This document shows, one piece after another, positions 55,765 through 64,000 of a stretch of DNA of 64,000 nucleotides. The first letter of the stretch is position 1, and each line of letters begins with the position of its first letter. The DNA is from Solibacillus cecembensis. GTDB lineage: Bacteria; Bacillota; Bacilli; Bacillales_A; Planococcaceae. The DNA lies in NCBI RefSeq assembly GCF_001439635.1, contig NZ_LMBZ01000011.1, positions 62,207-126,206 on the forward strand, given 5' to 3'. A model generated the notes under the pieces. It was given only the letters and a program-made list of their open reading frames with translations, was not told the origin of the DNA and made no database searches. The position numbers were made by a program, and so were the translations under genes.

Positions 55765-56263
55765 ATATTTTTTGGTGATTAATCTCTATGAAAATTAATT
55801 CATTTACTCTTTTCACAAAAAAAATACTAAATACAGTATTATATAAAATTAGTATATTTATTATATAAAACGCATAATTATTCATATGGAGATTTTTTAT
55901 TTGTAATAGAATGAACTCCTATAAATTTTGTAAAAATATGCGTCAAAATAACAAGTCGTAATCAACAAAATTTCAGATTAACAAAAAAGATATAGGCATT
56001 TTTAGATTCTTTTATTTATAGAAATTATTTAAATTTCTATAATTCCGAATATTATCCCCGGACAGTTATAATAAAGTTATGATGATCCTTTTATTCAAAA
56101 AAGTAGAGAAGCCTTCATAAAAGAACTCTTCTATGTTTAACTGTCTTTAACTTTCATCGAGGGGATTCTCAAATATAACTACCTTTTGGAATCCACCTCA
56201 TCTAAAAAGGCATGCAAACATCTCTATTCACATACCTTTTCATATTTTCTATTTTGGAAAAAT
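55765..56263. other. AT-rich intergenic stretch without a supported gene
   Basis: No open frame with an SD. One imperfect hairpin (GAGGGGATTC ... GAATCCACCTC, 56159-56199) may be a remnant terminator. The segment lies between the metK promoter and a weak rlmH-tail-like repeat. Confidence 0.5.
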
Positions 56264-56289
56264 TGTACTAACTGATAATACAGTTGTAA
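56264..56289 (-). repeat. Weak rlmH-tail-like repeat
   Basis: It matches the copy at 46845 at 18 of 26 positions, including nine in a row on the minus strand (AACTGTATT), with a following T run. Same orientation as the rest. May be a decayed scar or chance. Confidence 0.3.
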
Positions 56290-56381
56290 GCGACTGGTCT
56301 ATGTGCGGTTTTTAATTCCGTCTAAAAGATATCGAAATATTAGCTTCTTCCCACAGCTTTTCCGTATGAAAATGCCTTTAT

Positions 56382-56600
56382 TTACGCTTCTTCTTCTATA
56401 TCTGGTTCTACATCAAATTCATGTTGTCTCATGTAAATAGGTCCATTCGCTTGATCAATTTTAATTGGCCACTCATATGGTACCCCTATACGATTTGCGA
56501 TTAATCGCCAAAATTTACTCGAATCATGTTCAAAGTCCAGAAAATCATTTAATAATTCTTTATACGAATCCCCGTTAAATTGTAGAGTTATCCTGTGTTT
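56382..56600 (-). pseudogene. Headless gene remnant (C-terminal fragment, unknown family)
   Basis: Seventy-two sense codons run from just after a TAA (56601-56603) to a TAA at 56382-56384 with no start codon and no SD. The peptide has normal protein character (ELLNDFLDFEHDSSKFWRLI, then GVPYEWPIKIDQANGPIYMR and an acidic end DVEPDIEEEA). It reads like the tail of a real protein whose 5' part was deleted. It lies within 85 bases of the rlmH 3' end, where inserted DNA is expected. Family not recognised. Confidence 0.6.
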
Positions 56601-56676
56601 TTAGTAATAAGGACATCTTTTACATAACAACAAACATGTATACTAAGAAAATTATTATATAACTCAATCAAAAAAT

Positions 56677-56702
56677 CGCACTTACTTATGGTACGGTTCT
56701 CC
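56677..56702 (-). repeat. rlmH 3' end: reference copy of the repeat (putative attachment site)
   Basis: GGAGAACCGTACCATAAGTAAGTGCG covers the last six codons of rlmH (Gly-Glu-Pro-Tyr-His-Lys), its stop and seven bases beyond, followed by ATTTTTT. In staphylococci the equivalent bases of rlmH (orfX) are the integration site for SCC elements, whose integration preserves the coding end. Confidence 0.8.
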
Positions 56703-57161
56703 CTTAATAATCCTAAAACTCCGATAGATCTGCTCAATCAAAACTAACTTCATTAACTGATGCGGCAATGTCATCTTGCCAAAGCACAATTTTTCATCCG
56801 CGCGTTTTAATACATCATCATGTAGACCTAGTGAGCCGCCGATGACAAAAGCGACTTTACTTTTGCCATATGTCATGAGAGAATCGAGGTCTGCTGCCAT
56901 TTGCTCGCTTGATTTCATTTTGCCGTCTAATGCAAGGGCGATTACATAGGTGCCATCGCTTATTTTAGCTAAGATGCGCTCGCTTTCCTTCTTTTTCACA
57001 AGCTCCATTTCAGCTTCACTTAATTGTTCTGGTGCTTTTTCATCCGCGACTTCGACAATTTCGATCTTTGCGTAGCTGCTTAAGCGCTTTACATATTCAT
57101 CAATTCCCATTTTTAAATACTTTTCTTTTAGTTTTCCAACTGAAACAACCGTAATATTCAC
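56682..57161 (-). CDS. rlmH: 23S rRNA (pseudouridine-1915-N3) methyltransferase RlmH
   Basis: SPOUT-class methyltransferase modifying helix 69 of 23S rRNA. The 159-aa protein has the knot motifs [13 protein letters not shown] and [18 protein letters not shown], and ends in the universal EPYHK, which contacts the substrate. It stands downstream of htrA as in other Bacillales, with a DnaA-box cluster between. Its 3' end is repeated in the region to the left; the gene itself is intact. Confidence 0.97.
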   Translation of the reverse strand: MNITVVSVGKLKEKYLKMGIDEYVKRLSSYAKIEIVEVADEKAPEQLSEAEMELVKKKESERILAKISDGTYVIALALDGKMKSSEQMAADLDSLMTYGKSKVAFVIGGSLGLHDDVLKRADEKLCFGKMTLPHQLMKLVLIEQIYRSFRIIKGEPYHK

Positions 57162-57164
57162 AAC

Positions 57165-57576
57165 TTATCCACCTTTACTTTCCGTTTACAAACAAGTTAT
57201 CCACAAAAGTTATCCACATATCCACATGCATTCCCTATATATTGTGTAAAGTTATTTACTTGATACAATATATGTTGCCTGCTCTTCACAGTAAGAACAA
57301 ACTGTTGATAACTTTTCTTCTTCGTTCAATAAATTCATCATTGGGAACTCTCCCGTTTCTGCTACGTGCATATCTAAAGCGTGATCTATATGGGTTTCAC
57401 AGCTATATTTTTGCAATTTTCATACCTTCTTTCTATTCAGAAATTTCCACAAACTTATGCACAATTCACACAATGTTATCCACAATCCATTGTAACAAAG
57501 AAAAAACGAGTAGCAAAGGAAAGCTATTTTCCTCCTACCCGTCATTCATTAATTCTAGCCTTTTCAGTTATCCACA
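57165..57576. promoter_or_regulatory. DnaA-box cluster between rlmH and htrA
   Basis: Four perfect boxes TTATCCACA lie at 57197-57205, 57210-57218, 57476-57484 and 57568-57576. One-mismatch boxes are TTATCCACC (57165-57173), ATATCCACA (57218-57226) and, on the other strand, TTATCAACA (57303-57311). The dense pair at 57197-57226 is 4 bases apart. The region has no gene. It may titrate DnaA or control rlmH; no AT-rich unwinding element or dnaA/dnaN gene is seen, so it is not called oriC. Confidence 0.85.
57500..57541 (-). terminator. Terminator after htrA
   Basis: CGGGTAG and CTACTCG form a stem (one wobble) with an inner GGAAAA/CTTTCC pairing on the minus strand, followed by TTTTTT. It lies within the DnaA-box cluster. 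Confidence 0.75.
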
Positions 57577-57577
57577 G

Positions 57578-58855
57578 TTACAATTGTGCACTATCTGTTA
57601 ATACTAATTCTGCTTCAACTATTTTCCCTTGACGATACACTTTAATATTTAATGTATCGCCCATTTCTTTTTCATTATACAAATGTTTTCGAAGTGCAAT
57701 TGCCCCATCAATTTTCTGTCCATCCATATCTATAATGACATCATATTGTTTTAAGCCCGCTTTATCTGCTGCTGAACCTGGCACAACTTGTGTAATGACA
57801 ACGCCATTTGTCACTTCTGCTGGCAATTGTAATGTTTGTTGTTGATAATAAGCCGGTACTTCTGTTAAATCAACTAGTGAAATACCGATTGATGGACGTT
57901 TTACTTCACCTGTTTTTTCAAGCTCTTCAATAACTGGAATTGCTGAGTTAATTGGAATCGCAAAGCCTAAACCTTCTACCGATGAAGCAGCAATTTTCAT
58001 GGAATTAATTCCGACTAATTCACCAGCAATATTAATTAAGGCACCACCTGAGTTCCCCGAATTGATTGCTGCATCTGTTTGTAAAACATCTGTTGACCAA
58101 TCTTCTACACCATCTTCATTTAAATCTACTGGTACTGAACGATCTTTACCTGATACTACACCTGTTGTTACAGAACCGTAGAAATCTAAGCCAAGTGGAT
58201 TCCCAATAGCAATAACCGTTTCCCCTTGTTTCAATACATCTGAGTCTCCAAATGTTGCTACCGTTTGAATACCTTTACTTGGAATTGAAATGACTGCTAA
58301 ATCTGTCCAAATGTCGCTACCTACATTTTCAGCTGCAACTTTTGAACCGTCCTCTAACGTTACTTCTAACTGCTTTGCCCCGTTTACTACGTGATGATTC
58401 GTAATAATAAATGCACGGTCACCTTCTATTTTATAAATAACACCCGAACCACTGCCAACTTCTTGTGTTGTATTTGAACTTTGATTCCAGAAGTTTGGCA
58501 TAACCTCTTGTATATTTGTAATTCCTACAACAGCACTCGAAGCCTTTTCAACCGCTGTTACGACATCCGACTTTACTTCTGTTGCTGTTTGGTCAATTGT
58601 CGAAGTTTTGTTTTCAGGTGCATTCGTACCAGGTAATTGACCTGCAAGTGATGGCAGGAGTAACCATACTAATAATGCGCCTACAACAATACCGCTCAAC
58701 CCTGAAATAAAATAGCCGATTTTACTGCCGCCTTTATTACTTTTCTTGTGTAATCGCTGCTGTCTCTCTATTTCTTCACGTTTTAAACGCTCTTCTAATT
58801 CTGTTGCTCTATCATTAATCGTGGATTTTTGTTCGTCCTCTGGGAAATGATTCAT
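57578..58855 (-). CDS. htrA: Membrane-anchored serine protease HtrA-like (YycK)
   Basis: Quality-control protease outside the membrane. A cytosolic charged segment (about residues 1-45), one membrane helix (YFISGLSGIVVGALLVWLLL), a trypsin-like domain with catalytic His (ITNHHVV), Asp (TDLAVISI) and Ser (GNSGGALIN), and a C-terminal PDZ domain (VVPGSAADKAGLKQYDVIIDMDG region). The ATG at 58853-58855 after AAAGGATG gives 425 aa. It follows walJ as in other Bacillales. Confidence 0.95.
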   Translation of the reverse strand: MNHFPEDEQKSTINDRATELEERLKREEIERQQRLHKKSNKGGSKIGYFISGLSGIVVGALLVWLLLPSLAGQLPGTNAPENKTSTIDQTATEVKSDVVTAVEKASSAVVGITNIQEVMPNFWNQSSNTTQEVGSGSGVIYKIEGDRAFIITNHHVVNGAKQLEVTLEDGSKVAAENVGSDIWTDLAVISIPSKGIQTVATFGDSDVLKQGETVIAIGNPLGLDFYGSVTTGVVSGKDRSVPVDLNEDGVEDWSTDVLQTDAAINSGNSGGALINIAGELVGINSMKIAASSVEGLGFAIPINSAIPVIEELEKTGEVKRPSIGISLVDLTEVPAYYQQQTLQLPAEVTNGVVITQVVPGSAADKAGLKQYDVIIDMDGQKIDGAIALRKHLYNEKEMGDTLNIKVYRQGKIVEAELVLTDSAQL

Positions 58856-59001
58856 CTTAATCATCCTTTCACTATTTTGCTTACTGTTAGAATACACATA
58901 AAACATTAAAATTAGATGAAAATTACTTAAATCCTACTTAAAAAATAACTAAAGTTTTCATTTCCTATAGTATTTTCCTTAGAATAGTATAGCTTGCCCA
59001 A

Positions 59002-59040
59002 CAAAAAAAGAACTTTGCATAATTTCACAAAGTTCTTTTC
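59002..59040 (-). terminator. Terminator after walJ
   Basis: AAAAGAACTTTG and CAAAGTTCTTTT form a 12-bp stem followed by TTTTTTT on the minus strand. It ends the walRKHIJ transcript before htrA. Confidence 0.9.
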
Positions 59041-59046
59041 CCGCTT

Positions 59047-59835
59047 TTACACGGTTATAAGCATTGTTGGTTCCTCTGCATCTGTATCGTGCAAATTCAC
59101 ATATTCCCCAGTAATCACACCACAAGACTGTAATGTTTGGGTAACGCTCATACGTGCTAAATCTTTCATATTGTTATCTTTACTTAAATGGGCTAAATAA
59201 ATTTGAGTTGGCTTTTCTGCAATCACTTCACTCATTGCCACAGCTGCATCTTCATTTGAAACATGCCCTACATCCGATAAAATACGGCGCTTAATGCTCC
59301 AAGGATATTTCCCCATTTGCAGCATGCTGACATCATGATTACTTTCAAATACATAAGAATCCGCTGCTGCAATATGACCTTTCATACGATCGCTGACATA
59401 GCCTGTATCGGTAATGACAACAAGCTTTCGTCCATCTTGATTAAACGTATAAAACATAGGATCTATGGCATCATGTGAAACGGCAAATGATTGAATATCC
59501 ATGCCACCAAAAGTTTTCATTGTTTCCATATCGAAATGGAAGCGTAATTCAGTTGGAATATTGCCTATTAATCCGTCCATTGCATTCCATGTTTGTGCGT
59601 TCGCAAAAATGGGAATCTTATGTTTTCGAGCAACGACACCTAAACCTTTAATATGATCACTATGCTCATGTGTTACTAAAATGCCGGATAAATCTTTCAT
59701 ATCTCGATCAATTTTTGCAAATAGCTGCTCCATTTTTTTCCCACTTAAACCTACGTCTACTAAAAAGGAATGTTCATCATTTTCGACATAGATGGCATTC
59801 CCTGAACTACCACTTGCTAAAACACTAAATCGCAT
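59047..59835 (-). CDS. walJ: Metallo-beta-lactamase fold exonuclease-like protein WalJ (YycJ)
   Basis: Two-metal hydrolase of the metallo-beta-lactamase superfamily, linked to coordination of cell wall and replication. The metal motif is [13 protein letters not shown], with further ligands in [10 protein letters not shown] and the conserved opening [18 protein letters not shown]. At 262 aa it is normal. It lies 12 bases after yycI in the wal operon. Confidence 0.95.
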   Translation of the reverse strand: MRFSVLASGSSGNAIYVENDEHSFLVDVGLSGKKMEQLFAKIDRDMKDLSGILVTHEHSDHIKGLGVVARKHKIPIFANAQTWNAMDGLIGNIPTELRFHFDMETMKTFGGMDIQSFAVSHDAIDPMFYTFNQDGRKLVVITDTGYVSDRMKGHIAAADSYVFESNHDVSMLQMGKYPWSIKRRILSDVGHVSNEDAAVAMSEVIAEKPTQIYLAHLSKDNNMKDLARMSVTQTLQSCGVITGEYVNLHDTDAEEPTMLITV

Positions 59836-59847
59836 TCGTAAAACTCC

Positions 59848-60678
59848 TTACTCTTCTGTATCCTCAACTGCGTCCATTTCTGTTAAATCATTTTGAATAT
59901 CAACAATTTTGCCATCCACTGCATTAACAAAATGAATTTCCTCTACCTTTTCAGCTGTTAACACTCGCACTTCCCATGTCGGGGCAAATACTTGTGCTTG
60001 TGTAATTTGAACAAGCGTTGAATAGCCAAGGTTCATATGGGTCACTTGAGAATCTGGTTTTAATAAATTCTTCCCATATAATATTTGCAGCACTTGGATT
60101 GGCGGTAATATTGACTTTTTATTATCGAATTTTTCATGGTTTTCAAGGAGTGTTTGCTCATATGCAAATACACGGCCCTCTTCATCCCAATAAATTTGAA
60201 CATAGCCTCGTACATTATAATACAGTGTACGATCATTCACCTTTTGGAAAAATGTCGCTTGTCGCTTTTCTTCATCTACTTCCCATAAAGTATATGAAGC
60301 ACCCTCATGGACATAGCTATGCAAAAATTCCGTATAGCTGTCCTTCGTAGTAGTTTCTCGCAGACTAATGGGTTTCTCCAATGTTACAACCAGTTTATTT
60401 TCATTCACAATTTCTGTTTGTTGATTTGCAAAATAAGGCACTTCAGATGGTTTGAAGTTTTTGATTGTCCCCGAATAATAGGATGTCACTTCTACATTTG
60501 TCGGAAGGGTAACATACGTAATATTATCTTCTTTTAAACGCGATGCAATTTCCGTTGTTTTTCCTATTACTTCTAATTGTTGTCCACCATTATAGCTATT
60601 TAAATATTGAGTATACAAAAAAATATTGAGTATTAAAAACACACCGATAAAAATCGTTTTTGATCTATTCCAATCCAT
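59848..60678 (-). CDS. yycI: WalK regulatory membrane protein YycI
   Basis: Bitopic membrane protein that acts with YycH to modulate the WalK kinase. One N-terminal helix (TIFIGVFLILNIFLYTQYL) is followed by an external beta-rich domain. The ATG at 60676-60678 overlaps the yycH end and follows AGGGGGTG, giving 276 aa that begin MDWNRSKTIFIGVF, as in homologues. Confidence 0.93.
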   Translation of the reverse strand: MDWNRSKTIFIGVFLILNIFLYTQYLNSYNGGQQLEVIGKTTEIASRLKEDNITYVTLPTNVEVTSYYSGTIKNFKPSEVPYFANQQTEIVNENKLVVTLEKPISLRETTTKDSYTEFLHSYVHEGASYTLWEVDEEKRQATFFQKVNDRTLYYNVRGYVQIYWDEEGRVFAYEQTLLENHEKFDNKKSILPPIQVLQILYGKNLLKPDSQVTHMNLGYSTLVQITQAQVFAPTWEVRVLTAEKVEEIHFVNAVDGKIVDIQNDLTEMDAVEDTEE

Positions 60679-61993
60679 CGTTAGCACCCCCTAATTGCTC
60701 GGGTAAAATGCGTGTCCATACATTATTTGAAATAATAAACCAGCTCGGTTCAAGTAAAAATATTCCCTTTTTTATATCCTGTACTAAAGAATAGCCAACA
60801 ATTATTTCATCAATTTCATCAAACGGCTGATCTTTCATGTTTTTAAGATATTCAATAACCTCATCTCCAGATGGCAGCTGCTTTGTCGTTCTAAAACTTC
60901 GAATTTCATTATCAATCGAATAATACGGTCTACGATAGCGATAAATCCGATTCTCACCCCATGTCGTAATAATACGGGACGTCGTAATTGAACTATAAAT
61001 AGGATAGCCTTGTATAAATAGCTGATATTCTGTCACATGTTTACCTACATTCATCGAAGAGAAACGGTAATCCGCTGTAAATCCTCCATGGTCATTTATA
61101 AAATTGAAGCTATCAGACAACAAGGTCGCAGATGGAATGGGTGCAATACTTTCTGCTTGCGGGTACACATAATTCAAAATATGATTTTGTGTATCGACGG
61201 TCATTACAGATGTCCCATCGTTATATTTTTCTTCCCTTGTATTATCGGTACTGCGCTTGACGATACCTAGGTCACCAAAAAGTATGTTTTTATAAAGGTC
61301 TGGTGAGGTCTTATCCATAAAATAAGTATATTGAATTGATTCCATTGCTTCTTGTGCGACATACAAAGATAGCAATGATTCACGTTCAACCTCGAAATAA
61401 GCTTGATACTCTTTTATTGGGTCAACGATTTCCTCCATAAACTGCATTGAATTGGAAATATCTATCGTTGAGCGAAGTAAAATTCGTTTTTTAGTATTTA
61501 AAAACAGTAGCTGCAATTGATTGTTGGATAAAACTTCCGACCAATCTATAATTAATCGTGTAAAATTTGCATCAGGTACTTCTCTTTCATTAAAAGGTAA
61601 AATGCCACTAAATACTTGTAATGGCACTTCTTCATTAAAGAATAGCGTGAGGCGATTATTCTCACGCAACATTTTGTTCATTTGCTCATCCGATAAGTTA
61701 CTATTTATCAGATCCACTTCATGAGCGTCCCAAGTTGATAATTTATCATATACACTCTGTATCACATCATTTGAAACAGTGCCATAAAATTGATCTTCTT
61801 GGCGATATAGTAATCGATACGGTTTCAATATATCTTGTAATTGCTTCGTATCGCCAATCATAATTTCATCTACTTGTGCTTCCTCAATAACCGTATACTC
61901 AGGCTTATAATTCCAAATCATTAAGGTCAAAACTATGCTGAGCAAAACAAGAAAGGCTAGTAGGTAGGATTTAATTTGTTCAATATATTTCAT
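60665..61993 (-). CDS. yycH: WalK regulatory membrane protein YycH
   Basis: Partner of YycI in controlling WalK. One N-terminal helix (SYLLAFLVLLSIVLTLMIW) and a large external domain of about 400 residues. The ATG overlaps the walK stop (ATGA), giving 442 aa; a TTG two codons upstream is less likely. The gene order walR-walK-yycH-yycI-walJ is the conserved Bacillales arrangement. Confidence 0.93.
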   Translation of the reverse strand: MKYIEQIKSYLLAFLVLLSIVLTLMIWNYKPEYTVIEEAQVDEIMIGDTKQLQDILKPYRLLYRQEDQFYGTVSNDVIQSVYDKLSTWDAHEVDLINSNLSDEQMNKMLRENNRLTLFFNEEVPLQVFSGILPFNEREVPDANFTRLIIDWSEVLSNNQLQLLFLNTKKRILLRSTIDISNSMQFMEEIVDPIKEYQAYFEVERESLLSLYVAQEAMESIQYTYFMDKTSPDLYKNILFGDLGIVKRSTDNTREEKYNDGTSVMTVDTQNHILNYVYPQAESIAPIPSATLLSDSFNFINDHGGFTADYRFSSMNVGKHVTEYQLFIQGYPIYSSITTSRIITTWGENRIYRYRRPYYSIDNEIRSFRTTKQLPSGDEVIEYLKNMKDQPFDEIDEIIVGYSLVQDIKKGIFLLEPSWFIISNNVWTRILPEQLGGANDGLE

Positions 61994-63843
61994 TCCCAAT
62001 CCCCCGCTCCATCCAGTTCAAAAGGTAATGTGAAGAAGACAGTTGTCCCTACCCCTTCCTCACTTTCTGCCCAGATTCTTCCACCATGTGCTTCAATCAT
62101 TTCCCTAGCAATCGCCAGTCCTAGTCCGGATCCTCCCATCGAACGCGCACGTGCACGGTCCACTCGATAAAAACGGTCAAATATTCGCCCGACATTTTCC
62201 TTTGGTATACCCATTCCATCATCTGAAATCATGACGCGCAACATATTTTCATGTACAGTAACACCAAATCGAATATTTCCACCATCTGGGGAATATTTCA
62301 ACGAATTCGAAATGATATTATCCATTACTTGCGTTAACTTATCTGCATCCACATCCACAAAATAACTTGTCTCTGGTAAGAGGCGAAGGAATTCTACGTT
62401 TTTAGATTTAGACATTTCAAATCGATCAATAATATGTGTAAAGAATTTATTAAACTCAACAAACTCAAAGTTTAATTCATATTCTTGACTGTCCATTTTC
62501 GATAATTGTAACAAATCATTTACCAAACGTATCATTCGTTCTGTTTCTGTTTGCGTTACATTTAAAAAAGTAGGTGCAATATTTTCATCTCGCCAAGCAC
62601 CATCTGCAAGTGCCTCCAAATAACTACGCATTGTTGTAAGTGGTGTACGTAATTCATGGGATACGTTCGCTACGAATTCCCTGCGTTCCATATCAATCTT
62701 TTCCTGCTCGGTGATATCATGCAGTACGGTAATAAGACCATTTACAAAGCCCGTTTCTTTTTGAATGACTGAAAAATTTGCACGCAAAATATATGGTGCG
62801 TCACTTGTACTAAAATCGAGACTCACTGATTCCTTCATATGAATTAAATCTTCAAAACTATATTCTTGATCTAAGCCTAAAACGGACGCAATTGGACGAT
62901 TTAAAGTAGATTCACGCGTATCATGCAATAAGCTAAGCGCGGGCTCATTTATTAAAATAATCTTTCCTTTGCGGTCAGTCGCGATTACACCATCCGTCAT
63001 ATTACTAAGTACACTTGCAAGCTTCCGGCGTTCTGCTTCCGTTGTCGATTGTGACTCTTGTAAACGGTTTGTTAAATGGTTAAAGGCAATTGCTAATTGA
63101 CCAATTTCATCGGTACCATATACACGTACTTTTCTAGAAAAGTTCCCTTTTGACATTGCCTGTGCTTGTTTACGCATATCAGAAATTGGCCGTGTAATTG
63201 TACGCGCTACTAATATTCCTAATATAATCGTAATAGCAAGGGATACAGCAATGCCCGCAGCAAAGATTCGATTAATTTCACTCATTTGTTCATACACTTT
63301 TTCAATATTTGATTCAATGTAAATCGCACCTAATACTTCACTATTTGGTCCAACTGTATCGGTAATAGGCGCTGCTAAAACCCAGACTCGCTGCATCGGC
63401 ATCGTTTGTTTATCAAGAGCAATATTATCTTGTAACGCCTCAACTGACATCGCCGTACGGACAATATCGTCATTTGAACGTTGCCCGACCATGGATTGAT
63501 TATCCCTATCTGATGTTGCTAAAATACGATTTCGCCTATCAATTACGCGGATTTCATTAATATCATCGGTTGAGAATTCACGCAAAATAGCATCTATGCC
63601 CGATTCAGGCGTAGTCGTAGATGTAGAGTTTGTTTCATTGCTTTCCTTTAGCATCTCTTCTCGTATACTATATTGAACAAGCTCCATTCTTTGCAAAATG
63701 GAATCTTGAAAGTTACCTTTTAAACTATCCTCAAGCTCTTTGGAAAAATAAATCCCAATAATTTGAAGGGCAATAACAATGAGCAATACATAGATCAGCA
63801 CCAGCTTGACATGTATAGACTTAAAGAAGCTTACTTTTTGCAT
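61990..63843 (-). CDS. walK: Sensor histidine kinase WalK (YycG)
   Basis: Essential kinase controlling cell-wall metabolism. Two helices (about residues 13-33 and 195-213) bracket an external Cache-like domain; HAMP (214-265), a cytosolic PAS domain (270-380), HisKA with phospho-His396 in NVSHELRTPL, and the HATPase domain (DDGMGIPKENVGRIFDRFYRVD region, GGSGLGLAIA) follow. At 617 aa it has the normal length. SD AGGAG overlaps the end of walR. Confidence 0.97.
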   Translation of the reverse strand: MQKVSFFKSIHVKLVLIYVLLIVIALQIIGIYFSKELEDSLKGNFQDSILQRMELVQYSIREEMLKESNETNSTSTTTPESGIDAILREFSTDDINEIRVIDRRNRILATSDRDNQSMVGQRSNDDIVRTAMSVEALQDNIALDKQTMPMQRVWVLAAPITDTVGPNSEVLGAIYIESNIEKVYEQMSEINRIFAAGIAVSLAITIILGILVARTITRPISDMRKQAQAMSKGNFSRKVRVYGTDEIGQLAIAFNHLTNRLQESQSTTEAERRKLASVLSNMTDGVIATDRKGKIILINEPALSLLHDTRESTLNRPIASVLGLDQEYSFEDLIHMKESVSLDFSTSDAPYILRANFSVIQKETGFVNGLITVLHDITEQEKIDMERREFVANVSHELRTPLTTMRSYLEALADGAWRDENIAPTFLNVTQTETERMIRLVNDLLQLSKMDSQEYELNFEFVEFNKFFTHIIDRFEMSKSKNVEFLRLLPETSYFVDVDADKLTQVMDNIISNSLKYSPDGGNIRFGVTVHENMLRVMISDDGMGIPKENVGRIFDRFYRVDRARARSMGGSGLGLAIAREMIEAHGGRIWAESEEGVGTTVFFTLPFELDGAGDWE

Positions 63844-63851
63844 ATAGTAGT

Positions 63852-64000
63852 CTACTCCTGTTCAGGATTCCTTAAGTAATAGCCCACTCCTCGTCTTGTT
63901 ACAATCAACAATGGATGGCTTGGGTTATCTTCAATCTTTTCTCGCAAACGACGGATCGTTACATCTACTGTACGAACATCGCCAAAATAATCATAGCCCC
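63852..64000 (-). CDS. walR: Response regulator WalR (YycF), C-terminal end only
   Basis: Only the last 49 codons are in the window: the winged-helix output domain with [20 protein letters not shown] and the ending [15 protein letters not shown]. The sequence matches WalR/YycF, the essential regulator of autolysins and cell-wall genes, and it lies 8 bases before walK. The receiver domain is outside the window. Confidence 0.95.
   Translation of the reverse strand, partial: GYDYFGDVRTVDVTIRRLREKIEDNPSHPLLIVTRRGVGYYLRNPEQE

Noticed and set aside
57165..57576. Replication origin (oriC)
   Set aside because: DnaA boxes are present but there is no dnaA or dnaN gene nearby and no clear unwinding element; called a box cluster only.

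Overview
The window is an AT-rich, low-GC Gram-positive chromosome segment. It carries the Bacillales markers ctsR-mcsA-mcsB-clpC, walRK-yycHIJ-htrA-rlmH, yacL, pdxS, hemAT and the McsB arginine kinase. Gene content, Shine-Dalgarno (SD) style and a dispersed palindromic repeat suggest a Planococcaceae/Caryophanaceae member such as Solibacillus or Lysinibacillus; this is an inference, since no rRNA is present. No tRNA, rRNA, CRISPR array or complete transposable element was seen. Most genes lie on the minus strand. || Layout. 0-10.3 kb: gltX (partial), ispF, ispD, yacL, an acetate-transporter gene where disA usually sits, radA, then the CtsR-controlled stress operon. 10.4-18.1 kb: small membrane proteins, hemAT, a thioesterase, two aldehyde dehydrogenases (one with a DUF779 partner) and rluF. 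18.1-22.8 kb: a complete livJ-HMGF branched-chain amino acid importer with an attenuating terminator after the binding-protein gene. 23-36.4 kb: repair and metabolism singletons (ogt, mqo with a cre box, a cupin gene broken by one stop codon, ADP-ribosylglycohydrolase, BRCT protein, rRNA methyltransferase, pdxS without pdxT, a MerR/ABC exporter pair, a WYL regulator divergent from a GyrI-like protein). 36.4-46.2 kb: HEAT protein, nucleosidase lipoprotein, transporters, a two-component system and a chemoreceptor behind a c-di-GMP-I riboswitch. 46.2-56.7 kb: a patchy accessory region. 56.7-64 kb: rlmH, a DnaA-box cluster, htrA, walJ, yycI, yycH, walK and the end of walR. || The most interesting structure is the region left of rlmH. 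The last 26 bases of rlmH (stop codon included) recur in the same orientation at 50351, 49912, 48560 and 46845 (24, 24, 23 and 22 of 26 matching), with weaker copies at 40916 and 56264. The rlmH 3' end is the known integration site of SCC-type (Ccr recombinase) elements in staphylococci, so this looks like a chain of attachment-site scars. The intervals hold small modules, broken genes (a frameshifted ECF sigma factor and a headless C-terminal fragment), candidate small RNAs and a five-gene metK-speA-speD-speE-speB operon. That operon encodes the full route from arginine and methionine to spermidine. It starts behind a structured leader that ends in a terminator and does not show the S-box signature expected for metK.
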